DNA of 64,000 nucleotides from Pelomyxa schiedti (GCA_020536535.1 JAHLWZ010000844.1:1-64000); one strand, 5' to 3'. Positions 1 to 10,748 are shown, counted from the first letter of the stretch. Notes: generated by a model not told the origin, from the sequence alone. Numbers and translations: made by a program.

Positions 1-50
1 ATAACAACAGCTTCTTGTGCAATGCAGGGAAGCAAGGCTGCTGTTTCTGG

Positions 51-276
51 AGTCACTGCTGTGGTTGTTGTTGTATGCGTTCCCGTGCCGCTTAACTGAT
101 GGCTGGGAACGTTCTCGTGCCACTTAACTGATGGCTGAGAGCAACTTCAACTGCAACAAGTGAAGTCACTGCTGTGGTTGTTGTTGTATGCGTTTCCGTG
201 CCGCTTAACTGATGGCTGGGAACGTTCTCGTGCCGCTTCACTGATGGCTGAGAGCAACTTCAACTGCAACCAGTGC
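51..276. repeat. Two tandem copies of a 113-bp unit
   Basis: The segment starting at 51 (agtcactgctgtggttg...) recurs at 164 with only a few substitutions, giving a direct tandem duplication of period 113 bp. Inside each unit the shorter element ccgcttaactgatggctggg appears, followed by a diverged second copy, and the same element occurs once more near 590-610. I see no coding sense across the repeat. It looks like a small minisatellite. Confidence 0.85.
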
Positions 277-1128
277 ACTCAATCTCGAGTCACTTCATCT
301 GCTGGCTGTGGCTGCTTCATCTCTCGGGTTTGCGGTATTGGTCTTACCTCTTTATGACCTAATTTACTACATTCTGTTATTGGGAGAATAGTAGAATAAT
401 TTCATTGCACACCACTGTGAGATACTTCGCTGGCTGAGATACAATATTACTACTAGTCACTGGGATTTGGAGCTCTTATATTTCCGCCGTCGATTTGACT
501 CTGTCTCTGCTCTCTAATATCAACCTCTCTTGGCGGAAACTGGAGTTGTTGTGCTTGTGATGGTGTGCTGTTTTGGTGTGTTCCCTCGTGCCGCTTAACT
601 GATGGCTGGGAGGAAAACGCCACAGTGCACACTCACAAGGTAGCGTGATTGAGACGTTGTTTCGGTTGCTTCCCATATGTTTGTAGAACTCCGGGCCACA
701 TTTGTTTGGTGGCCGCGAGACGAAATCCTCTTACGCACGACACACCCCGCACGGTGTACCCGTTGTAACTGTTCGACGTTTCAAAATGTGAATTTTTAGT
801 TGTTCTTGACTTTTCGTTCGGAAATTTGAAACTCTATTTTTTGAACAGCACAACACCTGTTGACTTGGTACTTCGGCACACCCAAATCGGTGGCGGATTT
901 GCGGCGCAGAACAGAGCAATCCCACTCCTTCGTCGGATGCACGTAGCAAATGTTGTTGTGGGCTCACCAGTTCTCGGTGCCTTTTTCAACTACATCCTGA
1001 CTTCCCAAATGTACACACATTGTTCTGGGCACTGAAGGTGAGTTTTCAGTACCCATCACAGGTATCTACCAGATCTCCCATTTGTCACCTTCTTTGTAGC
1101 CATAATAAAAAAAGTTTTGTTTTCTATT
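277..1128. other. No gene recognised
   Basis: Only short ORFs are present on either strand. One of 69 codons at 826-1035 (+) has fairly normal composition but matches nothing I know and has no clear splice partner. A further copy of the ccgcttaactgatggctggg element lies at about 590-610. This may be decayed sequence or the 3' flank of the family gene that ends at 1129. Confidence 0.4.
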
Positions 1129-2382
1129 TCACCACAGCAATGATGATTGTTTGATCCAAAAATCTGGCTCCCAACCATTGAAAGTTGACAACGGAATATC
1201 CAAGGTTATAACGACAACACCCGACTCAATCACAAGTATCTTCCTGTCGCTTCTGTTCACTGCAAACATAAGCCCCCTTCCACAAACAACCTGATCAAAG
1301 GTGTACGCACAGTACATGGACCTCAGCGGTTTAGTTGTGTCGTTGCAGTCCCAGAGCTGGTAAGACCTGTCGTGGGCCCTCCCAGTGCAGAACACAGAGT
1401 CATTCAACTGTGACAGGTCAGAACACCCGGGGGAAACCAATTTGGCCGCCCCTGTTGCGGCCTCGATCTGAAATACAAACTTGGAGGGGGACACCGCAAT
1501 GAAAACAACAGTGCAATCGCTCTTGCGCCGAAAAACCAGTGCAGCGTCAGGCACTCGGAAGATAGTAATAGAGCCAAAAGAGTCCTGCCTTATCTTTGTG
1601 GAGGTCTGGTGCAACACTGTGAAACTCTGGGATTGGTGTGTCTTCCGAACATCAAATAGCACGAACGAGACTGTAGAGTTTTCGCTACAGCCAAATACGT
1701 ACAGGGCCTCATCGGGAACAGAATTGTTGCAGAACATCCTGACTGTGCTGCTGGGACTCTCAGGAAACGGCATAGCGACATCCACGGGAGGTGGAATGCT
1801 CTCCTTTGGCGCCCTGAATGACGTGTATTCCTCAATGCAACTGATGGATAGTGTTGCTTCTCTTTTGCTGACACCATCCGGTCCGCGACCCAACGTAACC
1901 CACCACCTTGCATTGAGGGCTCCACACCAAACCAATCCCCTGCCAATTCTCGCAGGTTCCTCCCAATCACAACAAGTACTTCCAGAATCGGTGGCGGTAG
2001 TAGTAGTAGTAGTAGTAGTAGTTGTTGTTGTTGTTCCACTTCCCGTCCTCTTCAGTTCCAACGATGTGAACCCATTCTTGTTTCTTTTCTTCTTAAAGCT
2101 TACACCAGGCGCCACCCACGCCTTTGTGCCCGAGAGATCGACACTTGTTGTGGTGCCCAGAGTGGTGCGCGACACGCCAAAGGCAAGTGAGCACGTGTCG
2201 TTCCATATGTCCTGGACGACAAGTGCGAAGTGGTCGGACACGGACACCACCCAGTCAGTCCAGAGATTACGCGCCAGCGGCGCAACTGAGCACACGTGGC
2301 GCGCTGCGCTGCGTGCGCCGCACCGCGCGTGCGACGACGTCATCAGGGCCAGGAACTGGCTCCCGGCACTGATGCCTAACAT
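1129..2382 (-). CDS. Lineage-specific family protein (417 aa), single exon
   Basis: This is an uninterrupted 417-codon frame starting with ATG at 2382. The N-terminal 60 residues (MLGISAGSQFLALMTSSHAR and onward) are rich in Cys, Arg and Ala, and run into SVAPLARNLWTDWVV. A poly-Thr tract of about 13 residues follows, then a globular C-terminal part with beta-strand-like repeats such as SVPDEALYVFGC and KILVIESGVVVITLDI. The last 250 residues are reminiscent of a degenerate beta-propeller, but I recognise no named domain. From memory, proteins with this N-terminal signature form a large expanded family in Pelomyxa; that needs a search. A truncated relative lies head-to-head at 2776-3281. The first 150 bp are GC-rich, as in many genes here. 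Function unknown. Confidence 0.75.
   Translation of the reverse strand: MLGISAGSQFLALMTSSHARCGARSAARHVCSVAPLARNLWTDWVVSVSDHFALVVQDIWNDTCSLAFGVSRTTLGTTTSVDLSGTKAWVAPGVSFKKKRNKNGFTSLELKRTGSGTTTTTTTTTTTTTATDSGSTCCDWEEPARIGRGLVWCGALNARWWVTLGRGPDGVSKREATLSISCIEEYTSFRAPKESIPPPVDVAMPFPESPSSTVRMFCNNSVPDEALYVFGCSENSTVSFVLFDVRKTHQSQSFTVLHQTSTKIRQDSFGSITIFRVPDAALVFRRKSDCTVVFIAVSPSKFVFQIEAATGAAKLVSPGCSDLSQLNDSVFCTGRAHDRSYQLWDCNDTTKPLRSMYCAYTFDQVVCGRGLMFAVNRSDRKILVIESGVVVITLDIPLSTFNGWEPDFWIKQSSLLW
1996..2036. repeat. Trinucleotide microsatellite (GTA/GTT)n
   Basis: Eight or nine GTA units followed by GTT units lie inside the family gene. Read on the minus strand they encode its poly-Thr tract, so length changes would stay in frame. 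Confidence 0.9.
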
Positions 2383-2775
2383 GACGCGTCAAAACCAACG
2401 AAGCTGAGTTTCGTCGAAGCTCCCATTGGACCAATGGGGTAGCTCGGCCAGCGGCCCCGTCCCGCGCTGGTGCCAGCCGACCGCGGCGCGCTCCTTCTCC
2501 CTCGCAGTCTCAAGCCTGACCCTGCGGCCGCGAGCCGCAGCAAAACTTGCATGAGGCAGTGGGTCCCACCGGACTTGCTCCTGCACAACCAGATATATAT
2601 CTTTTGGCAGGAGGCCCTTTTGTGCTCAAGAGAGTGGTGCCGTACGAGGAGTCCGAGGGGCACGGCGAGGCACTGCCTGTTTTGGCAAGGCTGTGGCGCG
2701 GGCGCGGAGTGGTGACGGATTTAAGTGGGAAGTGGTGCATAACAAGCGGGGAGAAGGCGAGTCTGTAAGGGCACC

Positions 2776-3281
2776 ATGGACCCACCTGTGATTGTGACTG
2801 TTCCCCCTCCCACCATCACGAGTGGAAGCGGCGACATCGTGGCCGTGTGCTTCAGCAAGACGGTTCCTGACGAGGCAGTGGTGATTCTCCGCCACGATGA
2901 CAGCCGCTTTTCTTTCACATTGGTCGATATTACACACACGGCAGAACCGGAAGCTCTGTACCGTCACTACTCCAACGGACACTGACTGGTCCCGGTACTG
3001 CCTTGCCCATAATTGCGGCCGCCCCTTCTCGTGTGACGTCGCCCTGGTCATGAAGAACTGTTGTGTGGCTTTGCCCTCTGCATAAAACTCTGCCTGAGAG
3101 TGACTCCCTCTTTAACCAGGTTGTTGGTGGGAGTGGATTCTTGCTTGCCATCAGGGGGCGGAACATGCTTGTGATTGAAGCATCATCTGGCCTCACTGTT
3201 GTAACTCTTGATCTCTCGTCTCTGCTCCAGGACTGGAAAGTACACAACTTCGTCATCAACCAACACAGCTCCCATTTGTAA
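2776..3281 (+). pseudogene. Relic of a paralogue of the 1129-2382 gene
   Basis: Frame 1 from 2776 translates to a segment containing FSKTVPDEAVVILRHDDSRF and FTLVDI, which aligns with CNNSVPDEALYVFGC and FVLFDV of the neighbouring gene. After a stop at 2985 the similarity resumes in another frame (3063-3281): FNQVVGGSGFLLAI, NMLVIEASSGLTVVTLDL and a C-terminus FVINQHSSHL that matches FWIKQSSLLW. About 70 residues of the middle are lost or scrambled, the N-terminal half is not detectable upstream, and the frame is broken, so this is a truncated pseudogene copy. It points away from its relative. Confidence 0.7.
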
Positions 3282-3375
3282 TAGTATTTGGTTTTCTGTA
3301 AGGTTTTAAACAAATTGTAAAACTAGACCACATAGCCTGGAAAAATGGTTTTTTTTTGTTTTAGGCAATAATCCC

Positions 3376-6301
3376 TTAGAAGAAACCAGAGGGGGCTTTT
3401 GGGTCATAGACTTTGAAGGATTCTATGGCTTCATATTCCGATAGTCCGAGGCTGTCAAACAGTGCCGCTGTAGAACGGTTGCGTGCTTCTGAGCGTTGCC
3501 AGAACTCGCGGGGATCACTGCCAGCAAACGGAGGTATGTCCTTTTGTGATTGGTGCTTGAAAATGCAAAGCCTCTTGTGGAAAAGCTCCTTTGGGGACAT
3601 GGGAACCGCCATGTCAATGTTCTCAGGTTCCCACTCTTGCCAGGCACCACGGTAAAGCCACACCTTGGAGGGGATAGGGGGTTAGTTGGAGAACAATTCC
3701 CGCCCAGCTGAACCTACTTGACAATTTTGAAACCAATCGGAATCTTTCACAGCGTCAATGGCAAGTAAAACAGATTTTAGACACATCCTGTGTGTTCCAT
3801 GGGGATCGGACAAATCGCCAGCGGCAAAAATCTGATTCGGGGTTTGCAAGGAAAACTGAAGGAGGCACAAGACAAACCTGGTGTGGTTTCACTTGCTCCA
3901 GCAAATCTTTGACGATTTTCACATCCTGATCAGTGATCGGGTTTTTCTTGATGGTTCCAGTCTTGTAGAACGGTAGATCCAGGAAATGTATATTTTGCTT
4001 TAACACTCCTGCATACAGTGCCGCAGCAATTGCCTCATTCCGTCTGATGAGCCCCTTTACCTTCAAGATTTTAAGATTATGAAGTTGAGACCTAAAACAC
4101 ACTGAAAGTAACTCAGGTGAGTCTAACCATCCAGTAGACGCAGACTTGCTGACAACGTGCTGCGTAAGTGCCTCAAGCATTGCCTTAGCGGAAGCCACTT
4201 GCTCCTCAGGCATTCCAAACGTTGTTGTGTAGTCTACCACAAAGCTAGCATAGCGCAAGGCATCATCATCCCATACAGCAATATTGCCTGAGGTCTGAGA
4301 ATTAATTAATTGATTTAATACTTCCACGTTCCAAAAAAATTACTTGGTACACAGTGTGGACTTCATGGCCTTGATCACAAAGCCTTATAAGTGTCCCGCC
4401 CATAGATATGACATCATCATCAGGGTGAGGGGAAAAAACAATAACACGTTTACGGGGAACATGGGCTGTATCATAGTTGGTGAGTTCGTTAGTTAGGGTA
4501 GGGTGTTGTTGAGGTCCTAAAAATATTTTAATGCATGAGTTGTACCATGGCAAGCATACCTGTGAACGATGAGTGTGGGTTGCTAGAGCGGCCTCCAGGC
4601 CACCCTGTCAACGCGTTTTGCAATTTTCGATACACCTGCAGGTTAAGCATGTGTGCAGGACCGTGTGTATCAACTAACTGGGTGAGGCTATTCTCCCTTT
4701 GTTTGTCGTTAGTTCTTTGGAGATTACTTGAAACAGGATTTACCTGTAATCATCATCCTCCAATTTCAGAATAGGTTTCTTAATTTTAAGAGACAGCCAC
4801 ACCTAATGAGGCTATTAACAAGAAAAAAGGTCACGAAATAAAGCGACAAACCACTGCTTTGCATATCATTTCGGCTGTGTAGTTGATCTGTACCAATGAA
4901 TTGGTCTGGGTAATTACCCAAGGGCATTTGAAACATGTCAATTCAGCTGCTGCCGCCAAGTCAACATAAAGCACAGTGTTTGGATGTGACTAAATGCTTC
5001 ATTAAGGGAAATGAAGGAGAAGCGGTTTTCTAAAAAAACCTTGAGCACCGCAGCAGCAAACCCCTCAGATGGTACATTCTCCACAGTTTTGGCCACAACA
5101 GAAGCAGAGCCTTCAGAAAAAGCTATTGCAATAACACGCTTTGCCCGAGCTACAGATGATATCCCCATGGTGATAGCCTTGCAATGAGTGTAATTGCTTT
5201 GTGGGTGTTTATGCCACGGGATTTATTGTGTGGGTATTGTCCCTGAAAGTTCACCTGTGAAGGGACGTTCTTAAATCCAAAAAAGTGGGCTGCAAGGCCA
5301 TGTCGGAGCTTGTTGTCCAAGTATACCAGACGGGTACGAGTTTTCACCGATGCCCCGATTTCATTAAGTCCAATGCGACCTGCTCCATCAAGTCCTATAA
5401 GTGCAAGGTCGATACCTCCTGGGGGTGATGTAAGAAGATAAAATAGAAATAGAAGGAAGTTGACCATATCTTGCAATAGTATCTTCATACTGCTTGGTGT
5501 GCCCATCGATCGATGACTGTGGTAATGAACCATCTAAAAAGAATACATTTTCCTTCTGTACGTCTACATGGTCGAGAAAGATTTCACGCAAAAGTCTTGT
5601 TATTTTGTTGCCTTAGAGACATGGCCATTCAAATGTTGCTGTACCTCTGGCAAGATTGAAGAGAATTTGACTCCATAGGATAGTATTCACAGAAGGAAAA
5701 GATAACAACATTACTAAATGAAATGGACCCTTTCTTATGCGCCTGCACTAATTCCTCCAAAACCTGCTCAAGTTAATATTCTGGAAAAAATAAGATAAAA
5801 TAAATTATAATATATACGCACAGGAGTTACGAAAGAAGACGAAGCTGTCACAGCAATGACAGCCAGCTTGGGGGCCCTCATTTTCACCAACGCGCATATC
5901 TCCTCGGTCACCTTGTGCGTCGCCCTCTCGGCCACGACGTACACGGGGCACGGCACCCCCTCCCTCGTCCTCATGTCCCGCGGCATCGCCACCTCGCCGC
6001 TGTCGCTGCACCTGCCCGGCTCGTGGCGCTCCGCCGGCGGCGGCGGGGTGCGGCACCTCGCCTCGGCCCCCGTCGTGGCCGGCGCGGCGGTCGACGGCGC
6101 CGCAGACGCCGATGTGCTGCGCGACGCCGTTGAAGACGCGCCGCTGGTCGACGGCGGGGTGCCCGTGGTCGCGTTGGGGTGGTCCGGGATTCCAGGCGAC
6201 GAAGATGTGAACGCTGGGTCGGTCTTGGATGTGTACATCTTGGTTTTTTTCAGCTTCTGTGTTTGTTTCTTTGCCCCCTTTCTTTTTCCCCCAACGACCA
6301 T
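3376..6301 (-). CDS. NagB-like / PIG-L (LmbE) deacetylase fusion protein
   Basis: About 12 exons with short introns (resolved ones 42-77 bp) encode a protein that matches, end to end, the bacterial fusion of a glucosamine-6-phosphate deaminase fold with a PIG-L/LmbE deacetylase. The N-terminal exon (5830-6301) is GC-rich and has a low-complexity leader before PVYVVAERATHKVTEEI. The NagB fold runs from there to about 4740 (HVDVQKENV, IGLNEIGASVKTRTRLVYLD, VPSQ-AITMGISSVARAK). The linker ends in LTGWPGG near 4600. The PIG-L domain follows with VIVFSPHPDDDVISMGGT, YQ-TSGNIAVWDDDALRYA, VKGLIRR, and FAAGDLSDPHGTHRMCL. The PIG-L zinc ligands (HPDD and HxxH) are present. The NagB catalytic residues are not: the FNMDEY aspartate is Cys (FSFCEYYPM), the DGH of the active loop reads AGR, and the phosphate loop is VTASSSF. 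Likely role: N-deacetylation of an amino sugar or conjugate, with NagB as a binding or scaffold domain. The exact start is uncertain (6301 or 6235). Confidence 0.85.
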
Positions 6302-6410
6302 TATCACCACTTAGGAAGTGCAGGAGTGATGGCACATCTACGCATGTACACCATCCACGCAGATTTGAAACAAAAACAACAAACAAAAAATACAAACTTT
6401 CAACCGACTG

Positions 6411-6554
6411 ATGGGCAATAACACCAGCTCACCCTCGTCATCATCTGGCGGGAGCACGTCTGTAAAATCCGAGGCCACTCCTTCTGATTCAGAAAAGAAG
6501 CAACCCAAACCAGCAGCTGATGTGACCTTTCGCGAGGAGGTCTGTGATAAATAG
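6411..6554 (+). CDS. Possible 47-residue Ser-rich protein
   Basis: An ATG at 6411 opens a 47-codon frame, MGNNTSSPSSSSGG... ending in a charged stretch. The Gly-2/Ser-6-like start could be a myristoylation signal. It lies about 110 bp from the divergent start of the NagB/PIG-L gene, where another gene would be expected, and it may be the first exon of a longer gene, since GAGGAG|GTCTGT near its end could be a donor. I recognise no family. Confidence 0.3.
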   Translation: MGNNTSSPSSSSGGSTSVKSEATPSDSEKKQPKPAADVTFREEVCDK

Positions 6555-6614
6555 ACACCTACCTCTGCCTATTCCTTGTGGAGGCTCTTACTCCATATTC
6601 CTGCTTATGTAAAG

Positions 6615-6638
6615 CACCCTCCACACCTCTGGAGGGTG
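6615..6638. other. Inverted repeat (9-bp stem, 6-base loop)
   Basis: CACCCTCCA at 6615-6623 is followed after cacctc by its exact complement TGGAGGGTG at 6630-6638. It is a short perfect hairpin in non-coding sequence between two genes. It may act in RNA 3'-end folding or be chance. Confidence 0.45.
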
Positions 6639-7177
6639 TTTGACACAACAAAAGAGAAGGAAAAAAATATCAGTCTTTACTAGTTTTTCTTTTCTAACAC
6701 CAAGCAACATTAATTGTTTGGTGACGATCATAGTTTACTTACATCACATTAGTTGGGTATGGTTATACTGCGGGGCGGGGTGAGGGTGCGGCGGTGTCAC
6801 TCCCAGCTCTTGAATAGAGAGAAAAGTGTTATGAAACCAGACTCAACCAGGTGCTTCATTGCTGTAGACCAGGCACTGTTGGATAAGTTTGCCGAGGATA
6901 CATTCTCAAAAAGCGTGACGATTGCCCAAATGGCGTTGCCTGATTCAGTAGGCTCAACAACTTGCGCCTTCTGAAATCGCACTCCCGTCATATGGAAGGA
7001 GCGGTGCTGCATCACTGCGTTGGAAACAACGTCTTTCGGTAGCTTGATGGACAATATACGGACGGTAACTAAGAGAAATTAAGTTGGCTTCCCCCTCCCA
7101 AGGCAACTAACCTGGTATCACGGTAATGGTATTGGAGAGAGGGTAAGACAAGTTAAAACTGCCAACCGCCATTTGGG

Positions 7178-8590
7178 CTATCGGTGTTGCAGCAGTTCTT
7201 TTTTCTGCAACAACTGCACAGGATCAGTGGCTGAAGTTGCCAAGTTTGACAACATACATTTTTCGATTTCCTTCTTAGCTTTGGTGTGGGGAGCCTTTGT
7301 TGGGGTCGGGGCTCCTGGACATGTTTTCTTGATGCGAGCTCTGAGGTGGAGTGGTTTGCTTGTTATTGTCAAATCTCCTATGTGTACAACAAACTGTACA
7401 GCCCCTCCAAGGTGGTCTCTGGTGCATATAAGTAAATCCCCACGAGAAGGGGAATAACCTTGAAGAGGTGCACAAGGATTGGACCATAAAGCAATACTGC
7501 TCAATTGGAGAATCGTCAACGGTGTCAGGGAAGTAGTTGTCCACCCACACCTAACGGTGTTTTAAACGGCAGATGGAAGGAGAAGCACTACTTTGAAAAC
7601 TTTCCCATTGCGGCCAGTATATTTTTTGCATTTGAAGCAATGTACCTCTATGGTGGAAAGAAAGAATTAAATTGGTATTTCTCATATGTGTAAAGCTACC
7701 AGGCTTTTGAGGCTCTGAAGTACTTGATGCCACACAAATCATATTCAATCCCGAGGTAAAAATTTGCCTGTGTGTAATGCCTGCTGCGAGACGCCACGAT
7801 TGTACAACACATATGCTTAGCTGAGAGAAATTAGTAAGATCATTAAAAAAAGAACACTAGATACTTTAAGTGGTTTTCCAAAGTAAAGTTTTGCAGCCGG
7901 TAAAGTCACACGGACGGGACTGCAGGAGTCATCCAGGGCAGGTTCAGTGAAGTCACTAAAGTGACTGGACGAAGCATCCGCACTCTGAGATGTTGCAGGG
8001 CGTGTATCTGGGCGGAGCTCAGGGGAGATTGTTTCACCCGTGGAGTTATCCTTGTACTGAGGCTGGGGAAGAATATTTGTTGGAGAACTAAGGACAGATA
8101 TGGACATTGGAGCTGAAGGTGTTTGGGATTCTCCAGGTACAAAATGTGGTTCTGCGTTTGGCATAAACTGTGGCGTGGTATTGGGCGATGTATGAGGCGG
8201 GCTCACATGTGAGACTGGTTGGGTTCGTTGGGTCTGAGTGCTATTAGTACGTGCTGTATCTACATTAGTGGCTGCAGCAGCGCGGCTGGTAGTGGTTGAT
8301 CCAAAATTTGGAATTGTGGGAACGCCGGGTGTAGGAAACGGATGGGTGAAGTTGGAAAGTCCAAATAAGTTGTTGTGGGTGTGGAAGGTATTGGCGTTGG
8401 CTGAATTGAACGATATCCCCATCATTTGGTGCATCGCGATTATTTGTTTTAGTACGTCCTCGGAAGAAGACGGCGCCGAGTCCTGCGGCGAACTCGGTTG
8501 AGTGGGTGCAGGTGACGTATGTAAATCGGAAGTATTTTGGTGTCGTTCCATTTCAGTTAGTTTCAACATCATTGTGAGGTAGTCCGACAT
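7178..8590 (-). CDS. Unidentified protein, possible DNA-binding regulator
   Basis: ATG at 8590 (MSDYLTMMLKLTEMERHQ) opens a Ser/Thr/Pro/Asn-rich, low-complexity exon of about 240 residues. After introns come exons with a basic, Cys-containing globular part: KHMCCTIVASRSRHYTQANFYLG, then VHCFKCKKYTGRNGK, then VWVDNYFPDTVDDSPIEQYC, then a beta-rich segment VQFVVHIGDLTITSKPLHLR followed by ARIKKTCPG. A disordered N-terminus, a beta-sandwich-like core and a basic loop resemble transcription factors with Ig-like (p53/Rel/Runt-type) DNA-binding folds, but I cannot match a family, so that is only a suggestion. The first stop is at 7178. A further exon at 6797-7054 (MTGVRFQKAQVVEPTESGNA and onward) could belong to the same transcript if the stop is spliced out. 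Confidence 0.5.
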
Positions 8591-9069
8591 GGTGGCCAAA
8601 GAAGTAGAATAATAAAAAAAAGTACACGACACCGCTCCGACACAGATCCACTACGTGGTGCTACACAGTACTTTTATTTTTACTTTGGATTTCTTGTGGC
8701 GGACTTCGTACACTTTTTGCAGGGAAACGGTTTTTCCGTTATTCACATTTGAACTTAGGGCCCGGCATTGCCGTGTTGGGTAGTCCTGCCTTTTGATTTT
8801 TGGAGATTTTGGCCTAACGATAAATAATTTCGTTTCCCCCAGTGGGGCTTCAAGTAACACCGGAAACATCAGGCTGCATGGTGATGCTTGGGCCTGGCAT
8901 GCCATCTGGATCTTTTTTCCCCAGTCACTACACATCACTGCACTTGCACACCATTCTGGCAAGCACCCATGGCAAATCCGATGCACCGTCGGATGGTTCT
9001 GCTTGAATGGCATAACGAGATTCGGGAGCAGCACAATTTAAAAATTGGATTTTCATCGTCGCACTTAAA
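8591..9069. other. Intergenic region between divergent genes
   Basis: This lies between the minus-strand gene starting at 8590 and RRP45 starting at 9070. Frames of up to 127 codons exist on the minus strand, but their composition is unconvincing and they have no similarity I can name. Probably a shared promoter region plus spacer. Confidence 0.4.
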
Positions 9070-10325
9070 ATGCTCTTTGATGATGCGCTCAGCAACAACG
9101 AGCGGGATCTGATATTGTCGGGGTTGCGTGGCGGTAAGAACGCTGTGGGCAGGCGTATTGACAGTCGTGGGTTGTTGGAACCGCGTCGGGCGTCTATCGC
9201 ACTGCTCGCTCGCGATAGCGACGGCTCAACCGCGTCAGAGGTGATTTTGGGATTCACGAGGTAGTGGAAATTGGTTTTCCCCTTTGTTGTTGTTTTAATT
9301 TTATTTATTTATTTATTTTTCTTTCTTTCCGCCTCCTCGTCCTTTGTCCCGTTTTGTTTTGTGTGTGTATGTTAGTTAGTTGACACTTTGTGCATTGTTT
9401 TTAATTCATTGTTGCTAATTCGCTTGGTAGGGTTGTGGCAGTTGTTAAGGGTCAGATAGTGGAACCAAGACCAGAGAGGCCCAATGAGGGGTTCCTGGTG
9501 TTTACGTTTAACTTCTCTCCCATGGCTTCCCCTGCATATGCCCTTTCGGCAAAGATGACTGCCTCTTCCAGTGCTACTGGCAACACAAATGCAATCGAAG
9601 TAGAGTTGAGAAGAGTGATAGAGAAAAGTTTGAGGAATAGCAGGGCAATTGACATGGAATCACTTTGTGTTCTGGCTGGGCATAAAGTATGGTAATGATT
9701 CCAGAATCTCCAAGTTTACAAGTTCTGAAGGTTTGGTCGATTCATGTGACTGTGCACATACTTGACCATAATGGAAATGCAATTGATTGTGCTTCAATAG
9801 CTGTACTTAGTGCACTTCTCCATTATAGGAAAAACGATGTAACTGTGACTGGAGAGGACGTAGTAGTGGTATATTGTCCAGCGGGGGAGGCTATCTATCT
9901 CACTAATTCGTCACCAGCACTCTTTTGCAGAGAGAGATCCTGTTCCTCTTATCATCCACCATCTGCCTGTTTCTACGACGTTCGCGTTTTTTGATAACGG
10001 GTAATTTCTTTTGTTTTGCTGTGCCTTACACAAACCTTCCCTGGAACAGGAAAATATGGGTCGTTGATCCTCTCAATAAAGAAGAACGAGTTGCTGAAGG
10101 TCAAATGACAATTTGTGCAAACAAATTCGGTGAAATATGTTTTGTGCAAAAAAATGGTGGTGTCCCAATAGACGTTAAGACGATATTCAGATGTACTGAG
10201 GTATCTCACTTAAATTACGTACCACCTTTGACCATCTGTAGTTTGCATTGCAGCGTGCAATTGAAATTACTGATTTAATCAACAGAACTATAGAAGGCAA
10301 CCATCCACTGGAGCCACAAGAGTAG
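9070..10325 (+). CDS. EXOSC9: Exosome complex subunit RRP45 (EXOSC9 homologue)
   Basis: Six exons at about 9070-9260, 9431-9686, 9731-9889, 9933-10000, 10050-10200 and 10254-10325 encode an RNase PH-fold subunit of the RNA exosome, the nuclear/cytoplasmic 3'-5' RNA decay and processing complex. Order along the protein: LSNNERDLILSGL near the start, KNAVGRRIDSRGLLEPRRA, the family hallmark MESLCVLAGHK-VWSIHVTVH, ILDHNGNAIDCASIAVLSAL, RDPVPLIIHHLPVSTTFAFFD, then EERVAEGQMTICANKFGEIC and a final EITDLINR helix. All of this matches human EXOSC9, without its long C-terminal tail, so it is about 300 residues. As with other RRP45 proteins, no phosphorolytic site is expected; its role is structural in the ring. 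The third intron must use a GC donor (GAG|GCTATC...GCAGAG) to keep frame. Confidence 0.95.
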
Positions 10326-10375
10326 GTCCCCCTTCCCAGTAAAAAACTTTTTCCTTAAAGAAAAACAGTGTTAAT

Positions 10376-10748
10376 ATGTCTAGCTCAGCCCCGACAGGAA
10401 CACAGGCAGCACCGCCACCCAAGCCACCCACTTCCAGCCCAACAGACGCTACTAAAGCCACTCACGAAACCCCAGCTACTTCAGCCCTAAAATCGGATAC
10501 AACCAACCAACAGGCATCAACACCCACACCCACAGCAACAAAACCAGGGAAAGCACCTCCCCCCTCAACAAATACAACCGCGGCTTCAGACTCAGTGTTT
10601 GAAGGTGGCAAATCCTCTTGGGGTAACAGTGAGCCTGGCATGGGTGTGCATCAGCCCTTGATTACAAAGTCACGCTAACTCCCCTCTAGAAGTGGACCAG
10701 GCAATACTGTCCGAGTTCAGTCAAGCAGCAGCCCGATTTTCTGCCAAG
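10376..10748 (+). CDS. Pro/Thr-rich protein, 3' end unresolved
   Basis: ATG at 10376 opens a frame rich in Pro, Thr, Ala and Ser for about 80 residues. A GT at 10623 and an AG at 10689 join it to SSW-EVDQAILSEFSQAAARFSAK, which looks like an amphipathic helix. A further GT follows at 10749. The last exon may begin near 10852 (YTFASFEKWVYLGTV), which would run close to or into the 3' end of the convergent gene. It sits 50 bp downstream of RRP45. No family recognised. Confidence 0.5.

Noticed and set aside
1481-2407. Long plus-strand open frame opposite the family gene
   Set aside because: It is the mirror of the minus-strand gene, with a poly-Val run from the same microsatellite and no family similarity.
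4730-4760. A 17- or 29-base intron in the NagB part
   Set aside because: A 47-base intron with the same donor and the acceptor ...ACAAAG gives DDDY-RENSLTQLV, which fits the family exactly, so no ultra-short intron is needed.
4888-4917. A 30-base GT...AG intron in the NagB part
   Set aside because: It is in frame and open, so it may just be coding; all introns I could confirm are longer than 33 bases.
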